From an uncultured Johnsonella sp. (lineage in GTDB: Bacteria; Bacillota; Clostridia; Lachnospirales; Lachnospiraceae): a stretch of 46,935 nucleotides of DNA. The first letter of the stretch is position 1. Every line of letters starts with the position of its first letter. A program made the translations under genes and the position numbers. The notes under the pieces are model-generated. The model ran no database searches, had not been told where the DNA came from, and saw only the letters and a list, made by a program, of their open reading frames with translations. Where the stretch lies: positions 1 to 46,935 of the forward strand of contig CALBCM010000024.1 in NCBI GenBank assembly GCA_937927235.1, in the 5' to 3' direction. Of this stretch, positions 1-8,279 are shown one piece after another.

Positions 1-696
1 ACAGATTTTGCCTGGTGGAAAAACAGGCTTGAATATGTGCTTAAGCTTTATAATTATGTAAGGGTTGATCATTTCAGAGGCTTTGATGAGTTTTATGCGA
101 TACCTGCCCAAAATACTAATGCACTTGAAGGTGAATGGCTTAAAGGACCGGGGATAGAAATTTTCAATTCGCTGAGCAGGCATTTTGCCAAGCAGTATAA
201 AGCGGGGCTGCCTATAATAGCGGAGGATTTGGGGCTTATGACTGACAGCGTAATAAAGCTTGTGAAGGACACCGGTTTTCCGGCGATGAGAGTGCTGGAG
301 TTTGCTTATGATTCAGATGCGGATAATATGTACCTTCCGCATAACTATATAAGAAATTGCGTGGCTTACACAGGAACACATGACAATTCTCCTATTCAGG
401 CATGGGCAGAGAGTTTGGATGAAAACAGAAGACTTTTTATGGTGAGGTATCAGGGCAGCGAGCATACTCCGGTAAAGGATTTGCATTGGGACTGTGTAAG
501 AACTGTGCTGGCATCAATAGCTGATACTGTAATTATACCTATGCAGGATTATCTTGGACTGGGTGAAAGTTCTCGTATAAATTCACCGGGGGTAGCCACA
601 GGTAATTGGCAGTGGAGACTTAGCGGTGATGAGATAGACGAAAATCTTATGTGGCATTGTGATATGCTGGCAGGTATTTATTCAAGGAAGCCTTAA
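1..696 (+). CDS. malQ: 4-alpha-glucanotransferase (amylomaltase), C-terminal part
   Basis: The reading frame is open from base 1, so the gene begins outside the window and only about 231 C-terminal residues are present. A GTG at 37 is internal, not a start. Amylomaltase (GH77) transfers alpha-1,4-glucan segments between maltooligosaccharides in the cytoplasm. Diagnostic stretches are VRVDHFRGFDEFYAIPA (nucleophile region), PIIAEDLGLMTDSV (acid/base Glu in the AEDLG motif) and AYTGTHDN, which carries the third catalytic Asp and conserved His. The C-terminal NSPGVATGNWQWRL segment is also typical of the family. The product looks complete at its end and is followed by a strong terminator. Identification is firm; upstream operon partners cannot be seen. 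Confidence 0.95.
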   Translation, partial: TDFAWWKNRLEYVLKLYNYVRVDHFRGFDEFYAIPAQNTNALEGEWLKGPGIEIFNSLSRHFAKQYKAGLPIIAEDLGLMTDSVIKLVKDTGFPAMRVLEFAYDSDADNMYLPHNYIRNCVAYTGTHDNSPIQAWAESLDENRRLFMVRYQGSEHTPVKDLHWDCVRTVLASIADTVIIPMQDYLGLGESSRINSPGVATGNWQWRLSGDEIDENLMWHCDMLAGIYSRKP

Positions 697-746
697 TAGC
701 TGAATTTGATTTTTGCATTAGGCTGTTTAGATTAAAAAGAAAATAT

Positions 747-788
747 AAAAAGGATTTCCGGCTGCAAATAAGACCGGAAGTCCTTTTT
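747..788. terminator. Bidirectional rho-independent terminator
   Basis: An AAAAGGATTTCCGG arm pairs with CCGGAAGTCCTTTT across a short loop and is flanked by A and T runs. It lies between the convergent malQ and the minus-strand gene ending at 807 and can serve both. Confidence 0.85.
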
Positions 789-806
789 ATATAATTTTTA
801 AATGTA

Positions 807-1949
807 TCAGTTTTCAGTTGAAGGCTTGGAAGAAAAAGTTCTAGCTTCTGAGTTGGTTTTTTCTGAATTAGTTTTTTCAGAAGCTTTGCTTGCAGCCGAA
901 GTGCTGTTTTTTGAGGTGGGTGAAGCCGTGCTTTTTGAAGTTGACAAAGTTGTGTTTTTTGAGGTGCTTGAAGTATTGCTTTTAGCGGTGTTTTTGGAAG
1001 CAGCCGGGCTGCTTTTGGCAGCGGTGCTTTTTGAGCCTGAACCGGAGCTGCTTTTTGAGCTGTTTTTTGTACTGCTTTTGGCAGCAGTGCTTGAAGCCTT
1101 TGTTTTTGAATGACTTTCAGATTTAGTGCTTTTGGTAGATTGGCTCTGCCTATTGGAGCTTCCCTGTGTTTTGTTTTCTGCCCGAGTTGATGATTTTGAC
1201 TGTTTGATTTTATCTGTATTTTCATTGTCGTCTGTATTATTTGAATCAGCCTTATCCGAGGCTTCATCAGAATCAGTATCACGTTTGGCACGTCTGTCAA
1301 TTCTGCTGAAATTAGCTACACTTTGATTTCCTACCTTGTCTACTACATGTATTTCCAAGCTGTCGGTATCATAGGGAAATACTACGGAGGAATCTTCCTT
1401 ATCAATAAGCTCAGGTCTTATATTATTTCCTCTTGCGTCTATGGCATAAAGCTTATCAAAGTCAATTCCGGACTGGTCGTCCTCAAGACTTATGCTGACT
1501 TTTGAATTTTCAGTTTCCTCGGGGTCAAGGATGAGCGGAGGAGTGGTATCTATTGAATCAATTTGGTCATAGGCAATTTTCCTCATTCCATTTAAATTTA
1601 TGGCTTCAACCGACAAACCTCCATTTGTGGTAATAGTGGCTTCATAGATGGTTTTAAAGCCCTCCTTATGTACCTCCATCTGTATTTCGGTTTCATCAAG
1701 CTTTACAATAAAGGATTTAAGCGGATAAATACTGGTCTGTGTAACAGTAAGATTTACCGTCTTAAAATCAGCATTTTTAATTATATCTAAAGTAAAGTCG
1801 GGCATCGTTGTGACTGCGAAAAATATAATTGTATTCAATAATATAAACGGTATAATCGTAAAGAGAAAAAAATTCCTTCTTTCTTTAGACTTTATAGATT
1901 GCTGTTTAGTATATGATTGGTGGTCGTTTTGTGTCGTCTTATCTGACAT
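807..1949 (-). CDS. Membrane-anchored protein with Ser/Thr/Ala/Lys-rich tail, function unknown
   Basis: The product has 380 residues. Residues 1-25 are a charged, probably cytoplasmic N-terminus, followed by one membrane segment (about 27-48, FFLFTIIPFILLNTIIFFAV) and then an extracellular part. Residues 60-220 look like a beta-rich, Ig-like or bacterial-surface module, with TTPPLILD followed by SGIDFDKLYAIDARGN and VVDKVGNQSVANF. About 155 C-terminal residues are low complexity, almost only Ser, Thr, Ala, Lys and Asn. This resembles wall-spanning stalks, but no LPXTG sorting signal or second membrane segment is present. The start is set by GGAGG 8 bases upstream of the ATG. Simple-sequence coding keeps several other frames open here; they are shadows. 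I do not recognise the family. A role at the cell surface is inferred from topology only. Confidence 0.8.
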   Translation of the reverse strand: MSDKTTQNDHQSYTKQQSIKSKERRNFFLFTIIPFILLNTIIFFAVTTMPDFTLDIIKNADFKTVNLTVTQTSIYPLKSFIVKLDETEIQMEVHKEGFKTIYEATITTNGGLSVEAINLNGMRKIAYDQIDSIDTTPPLILDPEETENSKVSISLEDDQSGIDFDKLYAIDARGNNIRPELIDKEDSSVVFPYDTDSLEIHVVDKVGNQSVANFSRIDRRAKRDTDSDEASDKADSNNTDDNENTDKIKQSKSSTRAENKTQGSSNRQSQSTKSTKSESHSKTKASSTAAKSSTKNSSKSSSGSGSKSTAAKSSPAASKNTAKSNTSSTSKNTTLSTSKSTASPTSKNSTSAASKASEKTNSEKTNSEARTFSSKPSTEN

Positions 1950-2293
1950 ATATATCCTCCTGGATAAATTTCTTAAAAGTTCAGTCTAAGCTTAAGAAAC
2001 AAATTTATAATATAATCCTAAGCTTTAACTATACTGCCATTTATTAAGGCAGATTATATATGGCGGTAAAGCTGAACTAAAGCTAAATTTTCGCTCACTA
2101 GCATACCAAAGTTATTAAAAACTGGCAATAGTATTATAATATATTTTCAACTAAAACTAAAGAAAGAGTACAATCAAATTAAAATAAAATAAGACTTGAA
2201 AAAAATTTCACCTTTGCTATGATATTAAAGTAAGCTGATAACTGTATTTTAGCAGGTAAGTATTTAAGCGTATAATTAAGGAGGGTAAAGTAG
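1950..2293. other. Intergenic region between divergent genes
   Basis: This 344-base AT-rich gap separates two divergent genes. It holds the plus-strand promoter listed separately and the two ribosome binding sites. I see no RNA gene, no riboswitch-like conserved core and no convincing operator. Confidence 0.6.
2196..2223 (+). promoter_or_regulatory. Sigma-A-type promoter for the ABC-glpK-folC operon
   Basis: TTGAAA (2196-2201) and TATGAT (2218-2223) are separated by 16 bases and lie about 70 bases upstream of the lipoprotein start at 2294, which has its own AAGGAGGG site. Confidence 0.65.
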
Positions 2294-3409
2294 ATGAAAA
2301 TTAAATTATCAATTTTTTCAGCATTTTTGGTTTCAGCATTGGCACTGTCAGCCTGTGCAGGCAATACTTCACAAACTGCGGCAGGCAGTCAAAGCAGTGA
2401 AGCAAGCTCTGAAGCGGCGGATAAGGGAGCAGGCTCTGTATCCGAATCAGCTTCAAAGGAGGATAAATCAGAGGTCAAGCAGCCTCAGGAGCCGGGAGCA
2501 GTTCCAAGTGATTACAAGAGCATAACTGTAAGGCTTGGAGGCTTAAAGGGACCTACAAGTCTTGGAATGCTTAAGCTGCTGGAGGATTCAAAAGCAGGAA
2601 AGCTTGCAAATACTTATGATTTTACAATGTCCTCAAACATTGAGGAGGTCGGTCCTAAGCTGCTGAGCGGCGAGCTTGATATAGTGGCAGCTCCTGCAAA
2701 CATGGGGGCGGTGCTGGCAAAAAAATCAAACGGTAAGGTTAAAATGCTGGCGATTAATACTTTAGGAGTTTTATACATAGGCGCAAAGGGAGAAGATATA
2801 AAGAGTGTAAGCGATTTAAAGGGAAAGACTATATATGCTTCCGGCAAAGGCGGAACTCCTGAATATGTGCTTAAGTATATTTTGAGCAAAAACGGTTTAG
2901 ACCCCGATAAGGATGTGACTATAGAGTGGAAAAGCGAGCATACTGAGATTATAAGTACAATTTCAAATATGGACAAGGCTGTAGCTATGTGCCCGGAGCC
3001 GTTTATGACGGTAGCCAAAACTCAAATTCAGGGTTTTGATGAGGTGCTGGATTTAACTGAGGAGTGGGATAAGGTCAGTGAGGGCAGGAAGCTGATAACG
3101 GCAGGACTTTTTGCAAGAGCGGATTTTGCAGAAAAAAATCCTGAACAGATAAAGAGATTCCTTGAAGAATATAAATACAGCACCGAATGGGTAAATGCCA
3201 ATGTGGCAGAGGCTGCAAAGCTTTCTGAAAGCTATGATATAGTAAAAGAGCCCATAGCCTTAAAGGCTATACCTAAGTGTAATATAACCTATATAGACGG
3301 CAGGGAAATGGCTGAGCTTACTAAAGCTTATTTTGATATTTTATACTCCTATAATCCTCAGTCAGTAGGCGGTGAGGTACCCGGCGATGAATTCTTCTTC
3401 ACAGAATAA
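2294..3409 (+). CDS. ABC transporter substrate-binding lipoprotein, NMT1/SsuA-like
   Basis: The product has 371 residues. It has a lipoprotein signal peptide with lipobox LSAC (Cys21), a Ser/Glu-rich linker to about residue 75, then a periplasmic-binding type II fold of the TauA/SsuA/NMT1 class. The domain begins ITVRLGGLKGPTSLGMLKLL and includes the family feature SVSDLKGKTIYASGKGGTPE. Such proteins capture small organic anions or heterocyclic precursors (nitrate, sulfonates, taurine, pyrimidines) for the permease and ATPase that follow. The substrate cannot be read from sequence, and no riboswitch precedes the gene. AAGGAGGG sits 8 bases before the ATG. It is the first gene of a tightly packed run and overlaps the permease gene. 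Confidence 0.85.
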   Translation: MKIKLSIFSAFLVSALALSACAGNTSQTAAGSQSSEASSEAADKGAGSVSESASKEDKSEVKQPQEPGAVPSDYKSITVRLGGLKGPTSLGMLKLLEDSKAGKLANTYDFTMSSNIEEVGPKLLSGELDIVAAPANMGAVLAKKSNGKVKMLAINTLGVLYIGAKGEDIKSVSDLKGKTIYASGKGGTPEYVLKYILSKNGLDPDKDVTIEWKSEHTEIISTISNMDKAVAMCPEPFMTVAKTQIQGFDEVLDLTEEWDKVSEGRKLITAGLFARADFAEKNPEQIKRFLEEYKYSTEWVNANVAEAAKLSESYDIVKEPIALKAIPKCNITYIDGREMAELTKAYFDILYSYNPQSVGGEVPGDEFFFTE

Positions 3410-4148
3410 TACCTGTAAAAAAGCTGCAGCAGTGCTATTTGCACTGCTGCTTTGGCAGTCTGCGGCATTAATTATAAAACAGAGCCTGCTTATCGCAGGT
3501 CCCTTTGAAGTATTAAAAAGCTTAACCCTGCTGCTTGGGACTAAAGAATTTTATTTGACTGTAGTCTATTCTCTTTCAAGAATAGGATTGGGCTTTGCTT
3601 ACGGCTTTGCTTTTGCCTGTTTACTGGCTTTTTTCTCATATAAGTCTGGAATCTTTGAAAAATTTTTATATCCTTATGTGCTCATGGCAAAATCAATACC
3701 GGTAGCCAGCTTTGTAATCCTTGCACTCATGTACCTGGGAGCTAAGAAGCTTGCGGTATTTATAAGCTTTATAATGGTCTTTCCGATAATTTATACTAAT
3801 ATTTTAACTGGTCTTAAGGAGGTAGACAGCAAGCTGCTGGACTTTTCAAAGGTCTATAATATTAACGGATTTAGAAAGCTGCATTATATATTGATTCCGG
3901 AAATTTTTCAGTATGTTATTTCAGCAGTAAAGACAGCTTCCGGCATGGCATGGAAATCAGGAGTCGCTGCTGAAATAATAGGTCTGTCCAGAAACTCAAT
4001 AGGCTATAAGCTCTATGAAGCAAAGATTTATTTTTCAATTTCAGATTTATTTGCCTGGACTTTAGTAATAATACTGCTGAGCCTTGGCTTCGAAAAGCTT
4101 TTGATATTTATTTTAAATGGTGTGTACAGCTATGCTTATAATCAGTAA
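3387..4148 (+). CDS. ABC transporter permease, SsuC/ThiX-like
   Basis: The product has 253 residues from the ATG at 3387. An in-frame GTG at 3372 is less likely because GGTGAGGT lies 8 bases upstream of 3387. It is a BPD_transp_1 inner-membrane subunit with about six membrane segments and a cytoplasmic EAA-like loop (LKEVDSKLLDFSKVYNINGF followed by LHYILIPEIFQYV). The MAWKSGVAAEIIGLSRNSIG segment is typical of the nitrate/sulfonate/thiamine-precursor permeases. The start overlaps the end of the lipoprotein gene by 23 bases, which indicates translational coupling. It should form the channel for the lipoprotein at 2294 and be driven by the ATPase at 4132. Confidence 0.85.
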   Translation: MNSSSQNNTCKKAAAVLFALLLWQSAALIIKQSLLIAGPFEVLKSLTLLLGTKEFYLTVVYSLSRIGLGFAYGFAFACLLAFFSYKSGIFEKFLYPYVLMAKSIPVASFVILALMYLGAKKLAVFISFIMVFPIIYTNILTGLKEVDSKLLDFSKVYNINGFRKLHYILIPEIFQYVISAVKTASGMAWKSGVAAEIIGLSRNSIGYKLYEAKIYFSISDLFAWTLVIILLSLGFEKLLIFILNGVYSYAYNQ

Positions 4149-4695
4149 TTTGTATAAAAGTTTCGGCGAAAAGCCGCTGTTCAGAGATTTTAATTTGGAA
4201 TTGAAGGATAAGCAAAGTCTATGTATAATGGGAAGCTCAGGCTGTGGAAAAACTACGCTTTTAAATATTATTATGGGACTTGAGCCTTATGAGAGCGGGA
4301 GCGTATTAAAAGATGCCCGAAAAATATCATCGGTATTTCAGGAGGACAGGCTTATAGAGGGCTTGACTGCATACAGAAATATAGCTCTGGTTAAAAAAAA
4401 TGAAGATTGTGAATTGATTAAGAGCATAGCTTCAAAGCTGGAATTAAGTAATTTTTTGATGCAGAAGGCGGGAGCCTTAAGCGGAGGTCAAAAAAGAAGA
4501 CTGAGTATTGCAAGAGCTTTATATTACGATGGAGAGCTGATGATATTTGATGAGGCCTTTAAAGGGCTGGATAAGGAGCTTAAAGGTAAGGTGCTCTTAT
4601 ATGTAAAGGAAAGCACGGCTGACAGGCAGTGCATCTTTGTGAGCCATGATGAGAGTGAAAATGAGGTATTTAGGTGTAAACAAATTGTACTGTAA
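4132..4695 (+). CDS. Compact ABC transporter ATP-binding protein
   Basis: The product has 187 residues from the ATG at 4132, or 192 if the ATG at 4117 is used; neither has a strong ribosome binding site, and both lie inside the permease gene. The core is complete: Walker A GSSGCGKTT, Q-loop VFQED, signature LSGGQKRR, Walker B ELMIFDEAF, D-loop GLD and H-loop SHDE. Family members such as SsuB and ThiZ are about 240-270 residues. This one lacks roughly 10 residues between Walker A and the Q-loop and about 50 at the C-terminus. It is still likely to power the importer encoded just upstream. The next gene starts 16 bases downstream. Confidence 0.85.
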   Translation: MLIISNLYKSFGEKPLFRDFNLELKDKQSLCIMGSSGCGKTTLLNIIMGLEPYESGSVLKDARKISSVFQEDRLIEGLTAYRNIALVKKNEDCELIKSIASKLELSNFLMQKAGALSGGQKRRLSIARALYYDGELMIFDEAFKGLDKELKGKVLLYVKESTADRQCIFVSHDESENEVFRCKQIVL

Positions 4696-4710
4696 TAAGG
4701 AGAGGATTTA

Positions 4711-6693
4711 ATGTCAAAATATATAATGGCACTTGACTCAGGTACCACAAGCAATAGATGTATAATTTTTGATAAGGAGGGAAATGTAGGCGCAGTAGCT
4801 CAGAAAGAGTTTAGACAATATTACCCTAAGCCTGGCTGGGTAGAGCATAATGCGGAGGATATATGGTCAGGACAGCTTTCGGTGGCAGTAGAAGCTATGG
4901 CAAAGCTGGGAATTACAGCTTCAGATATAGCGGCAATAGGCATTACCAATCAAAGAGAAACTACTATAGTTTGGGACAAAAAAACTTCACAGCCAATATA
5001 TAGGGCTATAGTATGGCAGTGCAGAAGAACCGCTCAGTATTGTGACAGATTAAAAAGAAAAGGGCTTGGAGAAAAAATACGCCAAAAAACCGGGCTTATG
5101 CCTGACGCATATTTTTCAGCAGCTAAAATCAGATGGCTCCTTGATAATGTTGAAGGAGCAGCACAAAAGGCGAGAGCCGGGGAGCTTTTATTCGGTACGG
5201 TAGAAACCTGGCTTATATGGAAGCTGAGCAATGGCAGAGTTCATATCACGGATTATTCCAATGCTTCCAGAACCATGCTCTTTAATATACATACTCTTGA
5301 ATGGGATAGGGAGCTTCTTGAGCTTTTTGAGATACCTGAGTCTATGCTTCCTAAGGCGGTGCCTTCAAGCCAGGTATATGGAGCAACTGATAAGAGATAT
5401 TTTGGGGAGCCCATACTTATAGCGGGGGCGGCAGGCGACCAGCAGGCTGCTTTATTCGGGCAGGGCTGTTTTGAAGCTGGCGAGGCAAAAAATACCTATG
5501 GCACAGGCTGCTTTATGCTGATGAATACTGGGACAGCTCCGGTATTTTCAAAAAACGGTCTGGTGACTACTATAGCATGGGGATTAAATAATCAGATAAA
5601 TTATGCGCTTGAAGGCTCGGTATTTGTAGCAGGAGCGGCAGTGCAGTGGCTCAGGGACGAGATGAAGCTTATAGATTCCGCCTATGATTCTGAATACATG
5701 GCAAATAAGGTAAGTGATACCAACGGCTGCTATGTAGTGCCGGCGTTTACAGGACTGGGAGCACCTTATTGGGACCAGTATGCCAGAGGAAGCATATCGG
5801 GCATTACAAGGGGAGTAAATAAGTATCACATTATCAGAGCAACCTTGGAGTCTATGTGCTATCAGGTCAATGATGTATTTAGGGCTATGGGAAAGGATTC
5901 AGGAATAGAGCTTTTAAGTCTGAAAGCGGATGGGGGAGGCAGTGCAAACAATTTTATAATGCAGACTCAGGCGGATATATGTGCAGTGCCTGTCTACAGA
6001 CCTGTCTGTATAGAAACCACTGCCATAGGCGCCGCTTATCTTGCAGGTCTTGCAGTTGGCTATTGGAGCAGCTTGGACGAGATAAAAAGGAACTGGAAAA
6101 TAGAGCGGGAATTTAAGCCTGAGCTTGATGAAGCCGAAAGATTGGAAAAGCTGGAAGGCTGGAAAAGGGCGGTGGAAAAATCCTTTGCCTGGGCAAGCTC
6201 AGACAGGGACAGCGAAAATGAAAGCACTGATAATCAGCCGTTTGATAAAGCCTCAGAGGTCAGAAACAGGTATTTTGAATTTGCAGAGCACGATTTTAAC
6301 GAGCTGAGAGAAATTACTGCGGTATTAAGGAGCGAAAATGGCTGTAACTGGGACAGGGCACAAACCCATGAAAGCCTGAAAAAATGCCTTAAGGCTGAAT
6401 GTGAGGAGGTCTTTGCCGCAGTTGACAGCAGGGATGATGAAAATCTAAAGGAAGAGCTTGGAGATGTGCTGCTGCTGATACTGTTAAATGCGCAGATAGC
6501 ACAGGAAAGAGGAGCCTTTACTCTTGACGAGGTGATACAGACACTTGGAGAAAAGCTTATAAGGCGGCATCCACATGTGTTCGGTGATAAAAAAGCGGAT
6601 ACGGCAGAGGAAAGCCTTGCTATATGGAGAGAGGTAAAAAGGCTGGAGAAAGAAAGAAAAGCTTTAAAAAATCAAAAGAAGGATAATCAGTAA
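4711..6693 (+). CDS. glpK: Glycerol kinase fused to a MazG pyrophosphohydrolase domain
   Basis: The product has 660 residues in one uninterrupted frame. Residues 1-497 are a full glycerol kinase (FGGY fold; glycerol + ATP to sn-glycerol 3-phosphate): ATP loop DSGTTSNRCIIFD, substrate segment GITNQRETT, WQCRRT, the AGAAGDQQAALFGQ catalytic region and the usual end EGWKRAVEKSFAW. After a polar linker (about 498-525) comes a MazG domain with NGCNWDRAQTHESL, the metal-binding ExxE in ECEE, ExxD in ELGD, and LIRRHPHVFGD. MazG proteins hydrolyse nucleoside triphosphates to monophosphates and pyrophosphate. The segment where PTS-regulated Gram-positive GlpKs carry a phosphorylatable His (YHFYG type) reads KRYFGE, so that control is probably absent. 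GGAGAGG precedes the ATG. The gene lies between the ABC importer and folC, and glpF and glpD are not nearby. Confidence 0.9.
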   Translation: MSKYIMALDSGTTSNRCIIFDKEGNVGAVAQKEFRQYYPKPGWVEHNAEDIWSGQLSVAVEAMAKLGITASDIAAIGITNQRETTIVWDKKTSQPIYRAIVWQCRRTAQYCDRLKRKGLGEKIRQKTGLMPDAYFSAAKIRWLLDNVEGAAQKARAGELLFGTVETWLIWKLSNGRVHITDYSNASRTMLFNIHTLEWDRELLELFEIPESMLPKAVPSSQVYGATDKRYFGEPILIAGAAGDQQAALFGQGCFEAGEAKNTYGTGCFMLMNTGTAPVFSKNGLVTTIAWGLNNQINYALEGSVFVAGAAVQWLRDEMKLIDSAYDSEYMANKVSDTNGCYVVPAFTGLGAPYWDQYARGSISGITRGVNKYHIIRATLESMCYQVNDVFRAMGKDSGIELLSLKADGGGSANNFIMQTQADICAVPVYRPVCIETTAIGAAYLAGLAVGYWSSLDEIKRNWKIEREFKPELDEAERLEKLEGWKRAVEKSFAWASSDRDSENESTDNQPFDKASEVRNRYFEFAEHDFNELREITAVLRSENGCNWDRAQTHESLKKCLKAECEEVFAAVDSRDDENLKEELGDVLLLILLNAQIAQERGAFTLDEVIQTLGEKLIRRHPHVFGDKKADTAEESLAIWREVKRLEKERKALKNQKKDNQ

Positions 6694-6720
6694 AAAACTT
6701 AGATTAAGAGGTGTCAGCCG

Positions 6721-8016
6721 ATGAATTATGATGAAAGCTTGGTATGGCTTGATGAAACAGCTAAAACCGTCACGAAACCCGGACTTTCAAGAATTTTTGA
6801 ACTGCTTGAGCTTATAGGAAATCCTCAGGATAAGCTTAAATTTGTACATATAGCCGGTACTAACGGCAAAGGCTCTGTGTCCGCCTGCATTGCACAGGTG
6901 CTTTATGAAGCCGGTTACAACACCGGGCTATATACTTCTCCACATCTTATGAGAATAAATGAGAGGCTTAAAGTAAATGATGCCGAGATAGAAGATGAAG
7001 AATTTGCCGGGCTTATAACTAAAGTGAGAGCTGCTGTCTGCAATATGAGAGAAGAGCCAAATCAGTTTGACATTTTAACTGCTGCCGCTTTTGAGTTTTT
7101 CTATAATAAAGGCTGTGATATAGTTGTGCTTGAAACCGGGCTTGGCGGGAGGCTTGATTCTACGAACATTATCAAATCTCCTGAAGTTGCGGTCATAACT
7201 AAAGTGGATATGGACCATATAAAGGAGCTTGGAAATACTATAGAAAAAATTGCGGCAGAAAAAGCCGGCATCATAAAGCCGGATACCGAGATTATAGTAG
7301 ATGGCAGAAATACCGCAGTAATGCAGATTTTTAAAGCAGCCTGTATTAAGAATAATTGCAGGTTGAATGTAAGCGAGCCTGATAAAATAAAGAATTTGAA
7401 TACTGGGCTTGATTACAGCAGCTTTAGCTATAAGGAGTTATCCGATATTAAATTAAGGCTCTTAGGGCTTTATCAGCCGGGAAACGCAGTATTGGCAGTG
7501 GAGGTGCTTAAGCTGCTTATAAAAAAAGGCCTCAGAATTAGCAATGACAATATCAAAAACGGGCTTTTTAATGTGAAATGGCAGGCGAGATTTGAGCTCC
7601 TGTCCAGACAACCCTGTTTTATTATTGACGGCTCTCACAATCCTGCGGGGATAAGAGAAACTCTGAAAAGTCTTAATGCCTATTTTCCAAATAAGAAAGT
7701 ACGCTTTATCCTGGGAATCTTATCCGACAAAAATATAGCTGAAATTATAGGGGATATAAAAAATTTTGCCTGTGAAATAGCGGTAATTGCTCCTCCCTCA
7801 ACTAAAGCCTATGAAACCTCCGGGATGCTTGAGATGATTAAGGCAGTATCTGATATAAAGGCTGAGGAATTTGAGAATATAGAAGAAGCAGTCAAGTATA
7901 TTCTTGACAGTGCCGGGAAAGAAGATATTATCTGCGCTACAGGCTCCTTATATTCAGTAGAGGAAATCAGAAAACAATTTACAGCCCATAAAGACTCACA
8001 AAAAAGCAGGCAGTAA
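6721..8016 (+). CDS. folC: Folylpolyglutamate synthase / dihydrofolate synthase
   Basis: The product has 431 residues, the normal length. It is an ATP-dependent Mur-ligase-family enzyme that adds glutamate to folates (and to dihydropteroate if bifunctional) in the cytoplasm. Visible motifs are the P-loop HIAGTNGKGSVSA, LYTSPHL, the omega-loop region ETGLGGRLDSTN, VDMDH with the metal-binding His, KAGIIKP, and the C-terminal domain start IDGSHNPAG. The AGAGGTG site lies 8 bases upstream of the ATG. It follows the glpK-mazG fusion by 27 bases and is probably the last gene of that operon. No terminator is obvious directly after it, but the next operon has its own strong promoter at 8053. Confidence 0.95.
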   Translation: MNYDESLVWLDETAKTVTKPGLSRIFELLELIGNPQDKLKFVHIAGTNGKGSVSACIAQVLYEAGYNTGLYTSPHLMRINERLKVNDAEIEDEEFAGLITKVRAAVCNMREEPNQFDILTAAAFEFFYNKGCDIVVLETGLGGRLDSTNIIKSPEVAVITKVDMDHIKELGNTIEKIAAEKAGIIKPDTEIIVDGRNTAVMQIFKAACIKNNCRLNVSEPDKIKNLNTGLDYSSFSYKELSDIKLRLLGLYQPGNAVLAVEVLKLLIKKGLRISNDNIKNGLFNVKWQARFELLSRQPCFIIDGSHNPAGIRETLKSLNAYFPNKKVRFILGILSDKNIAEIIGDIKNFACEIAVIAPPSTKAYETSGMLEMIKAVSDIKAEEFENIEEAVKYILDSAGKEDIICATGSLYSVEEIRKQFTAHKDSQKSRQ

Positions 8017-8052
8017 ACAGATATTTTTTATGCATAAGAAATAGAAAATAGT

Positions 8053-8081
8053 TTGACATCTATTAAGAAAAATGTTAGAAT
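8053..8081 (+). promoter_or_regulatory. Sigma-A-type promoter of the thiamine salvage operon
   Basis: A perfect TTGACA (8053-8058) and TAGAAT (8076-8081) are separated by 17 bases, about 30 bases upstream of the TPP aptamer. Confidence 0.85.
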
Positions 8082-8112
8082 TTTTAGAGAAGTAAATAAA
8101 GAAGAAATCATT

Positions 8113-8208
8113 CTATAAGGGAGCTTGTGAAGCAGGCTGAGAGGGAGTAATCCAACTTCGACCTTTATAACCTGATTTGGGTAATGCCAACGTAGGGATG
8201 TTTATGCT
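8113..8208 (+). promoter_or_regulatory. TPP riboswitch (THI element)
   Basis: The aptamer carries both conserved cores: CTGAGA at 8137-8142, the pyrimidine-sensing part, and ACCTGATTTGGGTAATGCC with CGTAGGGA at 8170-8198, the pyrophosphate-sensing part. A short outer stem can form between bases near 8115 and 8203. It is followed at once by a perfect terminator stem, so it should stop transcription of tenA-thiZXY when thiamine pyrophosphate is abundant. The context of thiamine salvage genes fits. Confidence 0.95.
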
Positions 8209-8213
8209 GATTC

Positions 8214-8250
8214 CGGATATGCCTAAAACCCTTGGCATATCCGCTTTTTT
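8214..8250 (+). terminator. Riboswitch-controlled intrinsic terminator
   Basis: A perfect 10-base stem, CGGATATGCC with GGCATATCCG, is followed by CTTTTTT, between the TPP aptamer and the tenA ribosome binding site. It is the expression platform of the riboswitch. Confidence 0.92.
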
Positions 8251-8279
8251 ATATACTTGAATATTGCAGAGGAGGTCTT

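Noticed and set aside
647..1300. Long minus-strand open frame rich in Lys, Ala, Leu and Gln, and a plus-strand frame at 802-1113 rich in Leu, Val, Phe and Glu
   Set aside because: Both are shadows of the simple-sequence Ser/Thr/Ala coding of the gene at 807-1949, which has the ribosome binding site, membrane segment and sensible protein start.
1950..2293. Riboswitch upstream of the first ABC importer, by analogy with the thiamine operon
   Set aside because: No CTGAGA or ACCTGAT-type core or other recognised aptamer motif is present.
8232..8279. N-terminal extension of TenA from an upstream in-frame ATG
   Set aside because: It lies in the riboswitch terminator stem, and a strong GAGGAGG site sets the start at 8280.
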